Part shown: one piece after another, positions 52,201 to 60,445 of the stretch
Position numbering within the stretch: the first letter of the stretch is position 1
How the letters are laid out: the number at the start of each line of letters is the position of its first letter
Made by a program: the position numbers and the translations under genes
NCBI RefSeq assembly: GCF_900089775.1
Contig: NZ_FLOB01000003.1
Span: 124,001 to 188,000, forward strand
From: Marinomonas spartinae
Lineage (GTDB): Bacteria; Pseudomonadota; Gammaproteobacteria; Pseudomonadales; Marinomonadaceae
DNA: 64,000 nt
Reading direction: 5' to 3'
The notes under the pieces: model-generated
Database searches by the model: none
Told to the model about the DNA's origin: nothing
Seen by the model: the letters and a program-made list of their open reading frames with translations, nothing else

Positions 52201-53280
52201 CATTATGTGGCCCCACGCAATAAAACAGAAGCCGCTCTGGCCACACTATGGGAAGACGTGCTCGGAGTTCGCAGAGTGGGTATTCACGATAACTTTTTCG
52301 CCATTGGTGGAGATTCAATATCGGCCACAAAAATGATTAACCTAGTAAAAAAGCAGCTATTGATTGAGATTCCTCTGGGCGTACTCTTTAAAACATCCAC
52401 TATATCAGACCTTGCAGAAATGCTAGACAGCGATCATCATCACGACCCACTCGCCCATGTCCTACCACTAAAAACCGATGGGGACGAAGCACCTCTATTC
52501 TGCATTCACCCGGCTCTTGGGCTGTCCCTAAGCTACACTAATTTATTACGCTATCTTCCTAAATCAACACCATTATATGCCTTGCAAGCCGATGGGTTAA
52601 ATCATACCTCACGCTTACCCATGTCTGTAGAAGAAATGGCTGAAGATTATATTATCCGCATTAAAAGAATCCAACCAAAAGGCCCTTATCGATTACTGGG
52701 CTGGTCGTTTGGTGGACTGGTCTCTCACGCCATCGCTGAAAAACTCCAAGCTCTGGGTGAAGATATTTCCTTTCTATGCATGCTGGATAGCTACCCCTAT
52801 CAATTGAGTGTAGCAAAACCAAAAGATGAGGCGGGCATGATCCAGTCATCCCTTTTATTCCTTGGTTATGACCTTGATAACATCCCCTCCCCTCCAAAAA
52901 ACAAAGCTGAACTCGCGGCTTTTTTATGGCAAGAGTTTGATGACTCATCCCTAGCAGTCGTCGCGGAAATTCAAAAGCAACATAGCAATATTTTGGATCA
53001 TATTGAACGGGTAATAACCAACAATCTCACCATTGCCAGCCACTTTACCCCCCGCCAAGTCGATGCCAATTTACTATTTTTTGTTGCCGAAGGCAGCATG
53101 AACGGTTCAATGGGGGAGATATTAGAGCACCAGGCGCAAGCATGGCGTTCAAGAGTGACAGGCAAGCTAGATATCCACGATATCAAATGTCGTCATCAGG
53201 AAATATTAGATCCCCACTACATGGATCAAATAGGGCCTATTATTAAAGCCCACTTAATTGAATCCAACACAAACACTTAA
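49291..53280 (+). CDS. Single-module nonribosomal peptide synthetase (C-A-T-TE), predicted glycine-specific
   Basis: Domains in order: condensation (about 15-450, HHVALDG at 152-158), adenylation (about 470-975, TSGSTGRPKG from 624, GGEAL, NLFGPTETT, YATGDKARW, NGKINRKAL), thiolation (FFAIGGDSISA with carrier Ser1009), and thioesterase (about 1060-1325, GWSFGG with Ser1139, candidate His1302). Aligned to GrsA, specificity residues read D-I-L-Q-L-G-L-I-W-K, the published glycine code. Domain plan and many condensation-domain stretches resemble EntF, but E. coli EntF uses Ser. No MbtH-like, carrier, aryl-activating or phosphopantetheinyl-transferase gene lies nearby, so the acyl donor is unknown. 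Confidence 0.93.
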   Translation: MIELTQHQAELKKAALCLQHKLPLSTAQRGQWIAQKLNDENAAFNIAEYLDIIGNLNPNSFSLAIKQLIREADCIRSRIIEEDDQTLQIILDDDRGYHSLLDFSISANPHAAAISWMHKDMQQPLNQSHEPLWCSALIKVGEEHHYWYHRCHHVALDGYAGNLLTQRLSEIYNAIETSQDTGPNPFGSLVDLINIETEYKHSSRFKKDRKYWLENLVHIPDAVSLSKRIAPSNKSLLRKAIQLPQALKDELSIMSKHLQASLPQALIALVAAYFYRMTGAEDLVFAMPVTARTSRLHRSTPGMMANAVPIRLNIDTNTNFESLIKQVSKVVLKALRHQQYRYEDLKRDLGLMSNGQQIASLGVNIEPFDYNLTFGNCSTSLHNLSNAVIDDLTVFIFDRHDNSGLKIEFDVNPNRYTEQDLTNHSEQFKRMVKDLVMDPSQPISKASLLSDGERNKILKHWNDTSKPIPKLSVVDLFDAQVMRTPSAIAVTDKQESLTYFELNCRANAWARRLQQETVGTHDLVAIALTRNTDMLVALLATLKTGAAYLPLDPDFPEERLLQILEDAQPKIVLSCQAAVNKLPNTNTQTLFLDKPDFNIHQAEAHQHLDNIAITGDSPAYVIYTSGSTGRPKGVEIPHKALINFLYAMQNVLALTPKDRFLAVTTISFDISILELFLPITVGASVLIAERSCVRDPELLTRFAVDHNATLMQATPSLWQAILPTYSEQWYGIRPLVGGEALQGQLANHMAKLGHPVLNLFGPTETTIWSTIMFLDNPTDLNHPPIGRPIFNTQVYVLDKAMEPVPVDVTGDLYIAGEGLALGYYKRPDLTQERFTPNPFESGTRLYATGDKARWRQDGVLEYLGREDNQVKIRGFRIETGDIETSLLSCREVQQAVVVAQASNTDEMQLVAYIIPVDETLDSQTIRSQLIASLPDYMVPNYYVMLKEMPLTPNGKINRKALPKPNWTDSSHYVAPRNKTEAALATLWEDVLGVRRVGIHDNFFAIGGDSISATKMINLVKKQLLIEIPLGVLFKTSTISDLAEMLDSDHHHDPLAHVLPLKTDGDEAPLFCIHPALGLSLSYTNLLRYLPKSTPLYALQADGLNHTSRLPMSVEEMAEDYIIRIKRIQPKGPYRLLGWSFGGLVSHAIAEKLQALGEDISFLCMLDSYPYQLSVAKPKDEAGMIQSSLLFLGYDLDNIPSPPKNKAELAAFLWQEFDDSSLAVVAEIQKQHSNILDHIERVITNNLTIASHFTPRQVDANLLFFVAEGSMNGSMGEILEHQAQAWRSRVTGKLDIHDIKCRHQEILDPHYMDQIGPIIKAHLIESNTNT

Positions 53281-53293
53281 AACGTGTTTATTG

Positions 53294-53334
53294 AAACAAA
53301 AAGGCCCGATCAAATGATCGAACCTTTTTGTTTT
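53294..53334 (+). terminator. Terminator after the NRPS gene
   Basis: ACAAAAAGG and CGATCA pair with TGATCG and CCTTTTTGT with one small internal bulge, followed by TTTTG on the plus strand. It lies between the NRPS and the convergent racemase gene. Confidence 0.7.
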
Positions 53335-53393
53335 GTCTATTGCATCGATGTGACAAATTATCTATGCAACCCCCTATGTCAAAATGCCACCCT

Positions 53394-54122
53394 CTAGGCA
53401 GAAAAGTGTTCGTAGCGGCCAATAAAGCGTTTTGGAAAAGGCAAACCATATTGGCCTGTTTTAGCCACACCGATCTTCAATCGCCCCAAAGACTCCGCTA
53501 GGGTCACTGCGGCTTTAACTCCATCAATCACTGGCACCTGTAACTCACGGGTTAACCTATCTTCCCAGTCTGCCATCCCCGCACAACCTAAAACAATCGC
53601 TTCGGCCCCGTCACTTAGCGCTTTGATTGCGTCTTTTCGAATCTGAAGAAAACTTACTTCAGGATTTGACTCGCAGTCGGCAACCGCCAAATCACTCGCA
53701 TAGATACCAGAACACTGATGTTCATGGCCATAACGCACTAACAAGTTTTTGGCAAAATGCACAGTACGCTTACGGGTTGTCACCACCGCAAAACGATGAC
53801 AAACTAAACTCGCTATTTGAAACGCCGCACCCGCAATACCAATCACAGGCACACTCGACAATTCCCGTGCAGCATCCAAGGCAGGATCACCAAAACACGC
53901 GATAACATGGGCATCAACATGATCCTGCTCTCCTTGACGGATAAGATCCAACACACCCGCGCTTGCCAACACCTCATCAACCGCACATTCAATTGTCTCT
54001 GGCCCATGCGCCACATTACGAGCAATAATGCATGTGTCATCGTGCGCCACACTCTGAGCAGCTGAACGAATCTTTTCCGTTATCTCTTTATTGGCATTAG
54101 GGTTAATAATGTGCACATGCAT
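53394..54122 (-). CDS. Hydantoin/allantoin racemase (Asp/Glu racemase superfamily)
   Basis: This cytoplasmic cofactor-free racemase has two catalytic cysteines expected near ACFGDPALDAARE (about 76-88) and VLGCAGMADW (about 180-190). The start HIINPNANKEIT and GIAGAAFQIASLVCHRFAVVT fit the HyuE/allantoin racemase family. The ATG at 54122 has GGAG 9 nt upstream; a GTG at 54137 is less likely. It is followed upstream by the GntR gene and faces an NCS1 permease, suggesting hydantoin or allantoin use. No hydantoinase or allantoinase is in the window. Confidence 0.88.
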   Translation of the reverse strand: MHVHIINPNANKEITEKIRSAAQSVAHDDTCIIARNVAHGPETIECAVDEVLASAGVLDLIRQGEQDHVDAHVIACFGDPALDAARELSSVPVIGIAGAAFQIASLVCHRFAVVTTRKRTVHFAKNLLVRYGHEHQCSGIYASDLAVADCESNPEVSFLQIRKDAIKALSDGAEAIVLGCAGMADWEDRLTRELQVPVIDGVKAAVTLAESLGRLKIGVAKTGQYGLPFPKRFIGRYEHFSA

Positions 54123-54139
54123 GGTTGGATACTCCACTC

Positions 54140-54808
54140 TTAGATCGTTGAAAAAAGGTCCTTAAAATTAATACTTTTGGGTTTATCGATAGTAAATTGT
54201 AAAGATGCTTTAATGGCCTCTAAGTGTCGTTTCATCCAAACTTTAGCGGATTCAGCTTCCCCCCTATCCAGCATGTCTACTAAATCATGGTGATGACCAC
54301 AATCACATCCGACACTCTGTTTCGAACCAAATACAGCAATCACCAAAGAAGAACGCAAGGTAAGCTGATTCACAAATTCCGCCATAACCAAATTCCCAGA
54401 AAGTGTCGCAAGCTCCGTATGAAATGACGCAGACAACTGAATCATATCTTTGAGATTATTATTCTGCTCCGCGACTTTCTCTTGTTTTACAATGTCATAT
54501 AAACGCGTTTTGCTCGATTCACTCCAATGTGCAACGACTCCGTCGATCAACACAGGCTCAATCAAAATACGACTATCCAGCACTTGCTCGGCCTCTTCCG
54601 CTGTCGGCTTGGCCACATGCGCCCCTTTATTCGGCGTAATAGTGACAAACCTCTCCAAAGCCAATCGATGCAAAACCTTCCTGATGCCAGTACGACTGAC
54701 TTGAAAGGCCTCGGCTAATTGGTCTTCAGGCAATCTGACATCAGGTAACAGGTGATGCTCGACAATTGCCTTGAGCATTTGCTGATAAATAAACTCGTCT
54801 TTTCTCAT
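54140..54808 (-). CDS. GntR-family (FCD) transcriptional regulator
   Basis: The N-terminal winged helix-turn-helix has LPEDQLAEAFQVSRTGIRKVLHRLALERFV. The C-terminal all-helical FCD domain follows (about 85-215), with histidines in SASFHTELATL and DCGHHHDLVDML that may bind a metal. Length 222. It lies 17 bp upstream of the racemase gene and is divergent from the NCS1 permease, with two matching operators in between. The effector is likely a hydantoin- or ureide-type compound, by context only. Confidence 0.9.
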   Translation of the reverse strand: MRKDEFIYQQMLKAIVEHHLLPDVRLPEDQLAEAFQVSRTGIRKVLHRLALERFVTITPNKGAHVAKPTAEEAEQVLDSRILIEPVLIDGVVAHWSESSKTRLYDIVKQEKVAEQNNNLKDMIQLSASFHTELATLSGNLVMAEFVNQLTLRSSLVIAVFGSKQSVGCDCGHHHDLVDMLDRGEAESAKVWMKRHLEAIKASLQFTIDKPKSINFKDLFSTI

Positions 54809-54830
54809 ATACTCACAAACCTATCACCAT

Positions 54831-54845
54831 TTAATTGTATACAAT
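54831..54845. promoter_or_regulatory. GntR operator, regulator-proximal copy
   Basis: TTAATTGTATACAAT contains the 12-bp palindrome ATTGTATACAAT, a GntR/FCD-type operator shape. It lies 23 bp upstream of the regulator start, placed for autorepression. It is an exact inverted copy of the site at 55023-55037. Confidence 0.7.
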
Positions 54846-55022
54846 ATAAAAATACAACACTTATTTCATAAAAAAATTTGAGACTTGGTCGCACTAAAAA
54901 AACCATTCCGCACCAAAAAAAGACATCAAATTGTTTTTCCATTGCAAATAAACGGCGCCTAATTATTAAAATTCCTTATTTTTCCTTAGTCTAAACATTT
55001 TGGCATTAAAATTGTACTAACC

Positions 55023-55037
55023 ATTGTATACAATTAA
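55023..55037. promoter_or_regulatory. GntR operator, permease-proximal copy
   Basis: ATTGTATACAATTAA is the exact reverse complement of the site at 54831-54845. It lies 2 bp before the permease ATG and overlaps its ribosome-binding region. Centres of the two sites are 189 bp apart, about 18 helical turns, which would suit DNA looping. Confidence 0.7.
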
Positions 55038-55039
55038 CG

Positions 55040-56497
55040 ATGGAGAATAATTCAATGAAAACGCCCCCTTCAACAAGCCACAACCTGACCAACGATGACC
55101 TTGCCCCTGACACAAAACAGGAATGGGGTTGGTACAGTATTTTTGCCTTTTGGATGTCTGATGTTCACAGTGTTGGCGGTTATGTATTCGCTGCCAGTTT
55201 ATTTGCCCTCGGCCTCGCTGTCTGGCAAGTATTTATTTGTCTGCTCATAGGCATCATGATTGTATACTTTTTTGCTAACTTAATGGGAACACCCGGACAA
55301 AAAGCAGGTGTCCCTTTCCCTGTTGTGTGTCGTATGTCATTCGGGGTAAAGGGTGCGAACATACCTGCCATTATTCGTGGTCTCATTGCGGTAGTATGGT
55401 ACGGCATACAAACCTTCCTTGCTTCCAGCTCCTTTATCATTCTAATCTTATATTTCTTTCCTGAAATGGCTTCCCTACAAAAAACAACATTCTTAGGACT
55501 TTCGACGCTTGGCTGGATTGGCTTTATGTCCATGTGGGTGATTCAGGCATTCGTCTTTATGTTCGGCATGAGCATGATCCGTAAAGTAATCGACTGGTCT
55601 GGCCCCGCTATATACATCGCCATGTTTGCTTTGTGTGCTTACATGCTCACACAAACAGGCTGGAGTGCAATCAACTTTGACTTATCGTCAAAGTCTCTCA
55701 CTGGTTGGCAAGCATTCAATATGATGATTGTGGCTACCGCATTGGTCGCTGGCTACTTTGCAGGCCCAACATTAAACTTTAGTGACTTTGCACGTTATTG
55801 CAGCAGCCATAAGAACATGAAGTTTGGCAATCTATTGGGGCTTCCACTCAACTTTATGGTGTTTTCGATTTTCAGTGTGGTGATTGTTGCAGCGTCTATT
55901 CCTTTATTCGGCAAAATGATTACCGACCCCATTGAAACAGTAAAGCAGCTTGATTCTGGAATGATTACGGTACTGGGCGCACTGACGTTTATTCTGGCAA
56001 CCATTGGTATTAATATTGTCGCCAACTTCGTTGCTCCTGCTTTTGATTTCTCTAACGTCTCCCCGAGTAAAATCAGCTTTAAAACGGGTGGCTTTATTGC
56101 TGCATTTGGTTCCGTCCTGCTCACACCATGGAACCTATTCAACAATCCAGAAATGATTCATTACACCGTCGATTTACTGGCCGCTCTTATTGGTCCACTA
56201 TACGGGATTATCTTGATGGATTACTTCATCGTTCGAAAACAGCAAATTGATGTGGATGCTCTGTATACCGAGGACACCGACCAAGCCTATTGGTATGACA
56301 ATGGCCTCAATAAAAAAGCGGTTTATGCCCTAATCATTGCCGGTGTTGCTTCGATCATCACATCGTTTGTCCTGACTGATTTAGCGAATTTTTCACTGTT
56401 TATTAGTGGTGGAATTGCCGCGATCGCTTACAAACAACTAATGTGCAAAGAAGCCATTATACACTCTGAAAAATTAAAATTAGCGAAAAGCGTTTAA
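55040..56497 (+). CDS. NCS1-family permease (hydantoin, allantoin or nucleobase)
   Basis: This nucleobase:cation symporter-1 protein has about twelve helices. GTPGQKAGVPFPVVCRMSFG, IPAIIRGLIAVVWYGIQTF, NFSDFARYC and the C-terminal YFIVRKQQIDV are NCS1 landmarks. Length 485. By context with the racemase the substrate is probably a hydantoin or ureide; cytosine or purine remains possible. An earlier ATG choice is fixed by GGAG within the first codons; an internal ATG at 55055 (MKTPP) is an alternative start. Confidence 0.88.
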   Translation: MENNSMKTPPSTSHNLTNDDLAPDTKQEWGWYSIFAFWMSDVHSVGGYVFAASLFALGLAVWQVFICLLIGIMIVYFFANLMGTPGQKAGVPFPVVCRMSFGVKGANIPAIIRGLIAVVWYGIQTFLASSSFIILILYFFPEMASLQKTTFLGLSTLGWIGFMSMWVIQAFVFMFGMSMIRKVIDWSGPAIYIAMFALCAYMLTQTGWSAINFDLSSKSLTGWQAFNMMIVATALVAGYFAGPTLNFSDFARYCSSHKNMKFGNLLGLPLNFMVFSIFSVVIVAASIPLFGKMITDPIETVKQLDSGMITVLGALTFILATIGINIVANFVAPAFDFSNVSPSKISFKTGGFIAAFGSVLLTPWNLFNNPEMIHYTVDLLAALIGPLYGIILMDYFIVRKQQIDVDALYTEDTDQAYWYDNGLNKKAVYALIIAGVASIITSFVLTDLANFSLFISGGIAAIAYKQLMCKEAIIHSEKLKLAKSV

Positions 56498-56503
56498 AAA
56501 CAC

Positions 56504-56540
56504 AGCCGCTTAAGCCTAAGTTTATTTGGCCTAAGCGGCT
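56504..56540. terminator. Hairpin between convergent permease and DinB-like genes
   Basis: AGCCGCTTA pairs with TAAGCGGCT, with an extra GCC/GGC inside. On the minus strand it is followed by GTGTTTTT, suiting termination of the DinB-like gene, whose last codons lie in it. The plus strand has no T run. Confidence 0.6.
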
Positions 56541-57070
56541 TCATTGGGTATATGAACGAGCAAATCTGTCACACCTATGTCGATACCTGCTTGATAAAGC
56601 AGTGTCGACGCTTGGCCTCGGTGGTGCGTTTGATGGTTAAAAAAGTGCAGTAACAAAAGGCCAAAATTTTTAGCAAAAACATCGCCTTTAGTATTTTGAT
56701 ACTGCAAAGTCGATGATAGAGCTTGATCTGTCAATTCATTAACAAACGCAACAATACAGGCATCAAGCGTTGAACGAGCTTCGTGTAATACATCAATCCG
56801 TGAATATAATCGCTCGTTTAATGTCTTTGGCGAATCTAACCTTCGCACATAATCAAGCGCCACAAATGAATCAGGGTGACCCGCAAAACGCTTCAACCAT
56901 ATTGTGTCTGCTACCAAGAGATGATTTAGCGTACCAATAATAGAATCAAAAAATGCCCCTCGACTTTGCGAAAGTTCAGTTTCTGTTAGTTTTCCAGCGC
57001 CCTTGTAGAGATTATGATTCATCCACTGGTTGTAATCCGCCATCAACACAAAATGGGATTTGACCTTCAT
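56531..57070 (-). CDS. DinB-family putative metal-dependent protein
   Basis: This 179-residue four-helix protein of the DinB/YfiT group has expected metal ligands in LNHLLVADTIWLKRF (about 47-61) and FFNHQTHHRGQAS (about 140-152). Family members are thiol-dependent hydrolases or transferases, or are of unknown role; substrate here is unknown. It is not the polymerase DinB. It is divergent from the chemoreceptor gene. Confidence 0.85.
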   Translation of the reverse strand: MKVKSHFVLMADYNQWMNHNLYKGAGKLTETELSQSRGAFFDSIIGTLNHLLVADTIWLKRFAGHPDSFVALDYVRRLDSPKTLNERLYSRIDVLHEARSTLDACIVAFVNELTDQALSSTLQYQNTKGDVFAKNFGLLLLHFFNHQTHHRGQASTLLYQAGIDIGVTDLLVHIPNEAA

Positions 57071-57184
57071 ATATTGTCCTCGTCATCAATGCAATACTGT
57101 ATTCACATTAACTTTTCCTATACTTATGACTCATTGTCAACTAAAAATAAATAATCTATGTCGTATATACATTAGGGAAAATCA

Positions 57185-58840
57185 ATGCAAAATAATCTCA
57201 CTACGGCAACAAGACTCTGGCTCTTTGCCGCTATAACCATACTAGGTATCATCGTTGTTGGGCTCAGTGGAACATTCAGTATTTCATCAATAGGTCATAC
57301 AACGCATGAAAATATTCAATCCATCAAACACAAAAGTCATCAACTGCTTACGGTAGAAAATGCTAAAATGGCGTTTGCGCTTCAAGTGAAAGCGTTTAAA
57401 GATGTATTGATTCGTGGCAACAATCCGCAGAACTATACAAAGTACAAAGCTGAATTTAAGCAGCATAGAAGTGAGGTAACACAACTTCTATCTAAGACTC
57501 AGTCTCTTATGCAACAAGATAAAATGAATACAACGGAAGTTGTTAATCTTATCAATCTTCACCAAGAATTAAGCAACGCTTATCAGCAAGCGTTAGATCA
57601 ATTCGATACAAACAATCCTAATGCAGGCAAAGAGACAGACTTACTGGTAAAAGGCATAGATCGCCCCGCCCTAGTCGCCATGGATAGTCTCGTCGCTAGA
57701 TTAGAACATGACTTTAGTAATCAATTAGAACAGCAGCTCGTCTTTCTTGATCAAACGAATCAAGAGGCCAAAATTCAGTCCATTATCATTTGTCTGTTAA
57801 TTATGTGCGTCATTACTACCCTAGCTATCTGGATAAATCGCAATGTACTGCGCCAATTAGGAGGTGACCCCGCTTATGCGGCAGGCATAGTGAAAAGAAT
57901 TGCCGAAGGCAATCTTACTAATCATATCAACATAAAAGTAAACGATGAAAGCAGCTTACTCGCACAGATGTATAAAATGCAATCATCATTAAAAGTTGTC
58001 ATTGAACAAATTCGAGATGCCAGTCACGCTCTAGTAGGCTCTTCGCAACAACTGGCAGCCTCATCCCATCAAGTTGCCACAAGCAGTACCCAACAAAGTG
58101 ATGCTTCGACGGCGATAGCGGCTTCGATCGAAGAGCTTACCTATGGAATAAGTGAGGTATCTAATAGTGCCAACGCCGCTCATGAACTGTCTAGTAACGC
58201 ACGAGAGGCATCTCTCATTGGTGCCAAACAGCTGAAAAGCAATATTAATGATATTAAGCAAATAGCCAAGTCCATTAAAGAAGCCACCGATGCTATCCAT
58301 AAACTCGGCTCGCAATCGGATAAAATTTACAACGTGATTGCTGTGATTCAAGAAATTGCTGACCAAACAAACCTTCTTGCCCTAAACGCCGCCATAGAAG
58401 CAGCCAGAGCAGGGGAAACAGGAAGAGGCTTTGCCGTCGTGGCAGATGAAGTACGTAGCCTAGCCGAAAAAACGGGCCAATCAACCGCTGAAATATCCGA
58501 GACAATCAGTAGTATCCAACGGGATACCAAAACAACGATTGATGTCATGGAGAACAGCGCCAATCAAATGCAACCCGTTATTGATGGCGCGAACGCCACC
58601 GACAATGCCATGAAAGAAATCGAAAACAGCAGCAAACAAGTATTAGACTCACTCGACCAAATCACCAGCATACTGGAAGAGCAAAGCAAAGCCAGTAACG
58701 AAGTTGCGCAAAGCGTTGAAGAAAGTGCCCAACTCAATAAAAACAACACCCAAGCGGTACACGAGGTATCGGCGGCAGCAAATCATCTAAAAGAAATAGC
58801 ACAAAGCTTGATTATTAGTGTACAAAAATTCTCGATCTAG
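57185..58840 (+). CDS. Methyl-accepting chemotaxis protein
   Basis: This membrane chemoreceptor has TM1 at about 10-32, a periplasmic helical-bundle sensor (about 33-195), and TM2 at about 196-216. HAMP follows ([20 protein letters not shown]), then the coiled-coil signalling domain with hairpin tip [18 protein letters not shown] near residue 397. It lacks a C-terminal NWETF-type tether (ends VQKFSI). The ligand is unknown. Length 551. The ATG lies 4 bp after AGGGAAAATC. Confidence 0.94.
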   Translation: MQNNLTTATRLWLFAAITILGIIVVGLSGTFSISSIGHTTHENIQSIKHKSHQLLTVENAKMAFALQVKAFKDVLIRGNNPQNYTKYKAEFKQHRSEVTQLLSKTQSLMQQDKMNTTEVVNLINLHQELSNAYQQALDQFDTNNPNAGKETDLLVKGIDRPALVAMDSLVARLEHDFSNQLEQQLVFLDQTNQEAKIQSIIICLLIMCVITTLAIWINRNVLRQLGGDPAYAAGIVKRIAEGNLTNHINIKVNDESSLLAQMYKMQSSLKVVIEQIRDASHALVGSSQQLAASSHQVATSSTQQSDASTAIAASIEELTYGISEVSNSANAAHELSSNAREASLIGAKQLKSNINDIKQIAKSIKEATDAIHKLGSQSDKIYNVIAVIQEIADQTNLLALNAAIEAARAGETGRGFAVVADEVRSLAEKTGQSTAEISETISSIQRDTKTTIDVMENSANQMQPVIDGANATDNAMKEIENSSKQVLDSLDQITSILEEQSKASNEVAQSVEESAQLNKNNTQAVHEVSAAANHLKEIAQSLIISVQKFSI

Positions 58841-58923
58841 TCGGCGTAAACAAGCCGACAGATACGGCCCAATATTTTCATTCACATAGGATATTGCTTA
58901 TCAAACGGGATGATTCGATTCAT

Positions 58924-59343
58924 CTAGGATCTAATTTCATTTTCTCGATCTTCCAAAAAAGCAGGTAATTTTTCGTCAATCACACACCAATTCGCTTTGT
59001 ATTTTGTAAAAATATGCGCGTCTATCTGAACAGGAATGTCTTGGTCAAACGTTGCTATAGCAATCTCCATGTCTTCGGGTCGCCTATCTTTGCTTCTAAA
59101 ACCTAAACTCGAACCACACTGACGACAAAACGTTCGTACTGTGCCATTAGGTGCCGTAAACTCTTCGAGATAATCTTGACCCGATATCCACTTTAAACCA
59201 ATGGTACCAACAAGAGAGCCAAAAGCAGCACCATGAAATTTTCGACACATACTGCAATGACAATTTGCCGCTTGCTCACAAAATCCCTCCACAGAAAACC
59301 GAACTTCACCACATAAACAACTTCCTTTATAAATGCTAGTCAT
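58924..59343 (-). CDS. GFA-family (glutathione-dependent formaldehyde-activating fold) protein
   Basis: This zinc-binding CENP-V/GFA fold protein of 139 residues has cysteines in SCLCGEVRF, NCHCSMCRKFHG and FCRQCGSSLGF at family positions. Many members have no shown formaldehyde role. It lies 37 bp downstream of the TrpRS gene on the same strand. Confidence 0.88.
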   Translation of the reverse strand: MTSIYKGSCLCGEVRFSVEGFCEQAANCHCSMCRKFHGAAFGSLVGTIGLKWISGQDYLEEFTAPNGTVRTFCRQCGSSLGFRSKDRRPEDMEIAIATFDQDIPVQIDAHIFTKYKANWCVIDEKLPAFLEDRENEIRS

Positions 59344-59380
59344 CTTAGAGCCGTCCTTATGTTAAGAGCAATATAGACAT

Positions 59381-60445
59381 TCAAAACAGAGTAAGACCAA
59401 AAGCGTGTTTGACGCGATGCAACACCGCACTCGCTTCAGTCTGAGATTTGTCACTCCCCTCTCGAATAATATCAATAAGTTGTGCTTTATCAGAAGCAAA
59501 TAGGTGACGCCGCTCTCTAATCGGCTTTATCACTTCTTGAAGACAATCTTCCAGAATTTTTTTGATGGCACCGTCCCCTAACCCACCTCGTCGATATTGC
59601 GATTTTAATGTTTCAACATAGGCCACATCTGAACAAAATGCCTCTAAATAGGTAAAAACCACATTCCCCTCAACACGACCTGGATCGTCGACTTTCAAAT
59701 GGTTCGGATCGGTATACATAGACTTGACCGCTTGCGATATGTCTTTTTCTGAGGCGTCTAATAAAATACAGTTCCCTAGCGATTTAGACATTTTGCTTTT
59801 CCCGTCGGTACTAGGTAAGCGCGGAACATGACTCAGCAGAGGGCGACATTCAAGCAAAATGTCCTCTTTTGCAATTCGATTGAGCTTTCTTACGATTTCA
59901 TTTGTTTGCTCGATCATCGGCAGTTGATCATCCCCGACAGGAACCAATGTGCCATTAAAGGCTGTAATATCCGCTGCCTGACTAATTGGGTAAGTTAAAA
60001 ACCCAGCAGGAATAGAGAGACCAAAAGATTTAGTCGCAATCTCATTTTTCACCGTTGGATTTCGCTGCAGCCTCGCGACAGAAACTAGATTCGAATAATA
60101 CATGGTCAACTCAGACAGAGCAGGAATAGCGGATTGCAAACTAATGGTTGTTTTAGACGGGTCTATACCAACCGCAAGATAATCTGCAAGCACATTTAAA
60201 ATATTAGTCGAAACTTTGTGAGGATTATGCCCATTATCGGTTAGACCTTGTAAATCAGCGATTAAAATCGTCTGCTGATGACTCTCTTGGAGTACAACAC
60301 GTTGCTGGAGAGACCCGACAAAATGACCAAGATGCAACTGACCTGTTGGTCTATCACCTGTAAGAATTTTTTCTTGATAGCTTTCCTGAAAAGTGTTTTT
60401 AGTAAAGAAAGCAGTATTAGAATGGTTAGATGTATTACTGTGCAT
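59381..60445 (-). CDS. trpS: Tryptophan--tRNA ligase, auxiliary/second type
   Basis: This class I synthetase charges tRNA-Trp. The HIGH-type motif GDRPTGQLHLGHFVGSL and the KMSKS motif in GKSKMSKSLGN are intact, as are PISQAADITAF and PVGDDQLPMIEQTNEI. GDRPTG with this spacing is typical of Firmicutes and auxiliary TrpRS forms, not of E. coli TrpS. The ATG at 60445 has a perfect AGGAGA 6 nt upstream (354 residues); the frame continues to a TTG at 60538 but without a site. Its leader hairpin and possible transfer are noted as findings. Confidence 0.9.
   Translation of the reverse strand: MHSNTSNHSNTAFFTKNTFQESYQEKILTGDRPTGQLHLGHFVGSLQQRVVLQESHQQTILIADLQGLTDNGHNPHKVSTNILNVLADYLAVGIDPSKTTISLQSAIPALSELTMYYSNLVSVARLQRNPTVKNEIATKSFGLSIPAGFLTYPISQAADITAFNGTLVPVGDDQLPMIEQTNEIVRKLNRIAKEDILLECRPLLSHVPRLPSTDGKSKMSKSLGNCILLDASEKDISQAVKSMYTDPNHLKVDDPGRVEGNVVFTYLEAFCSDVAYVETLKSQYRRGGLGDGAIKKILEDCLQEVIKPIRERRHLFASDKAQLIDIIREGSDKSQTEASAVLHRVKHAFGLTLF

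Noticed and set aside
47994-53280. DMT permease and NRPS as one biosynthesis/export cluster
   Set aside because: They are divergent across 415 bp and the permease pairs with a VOC gene; no direct evidence links them.
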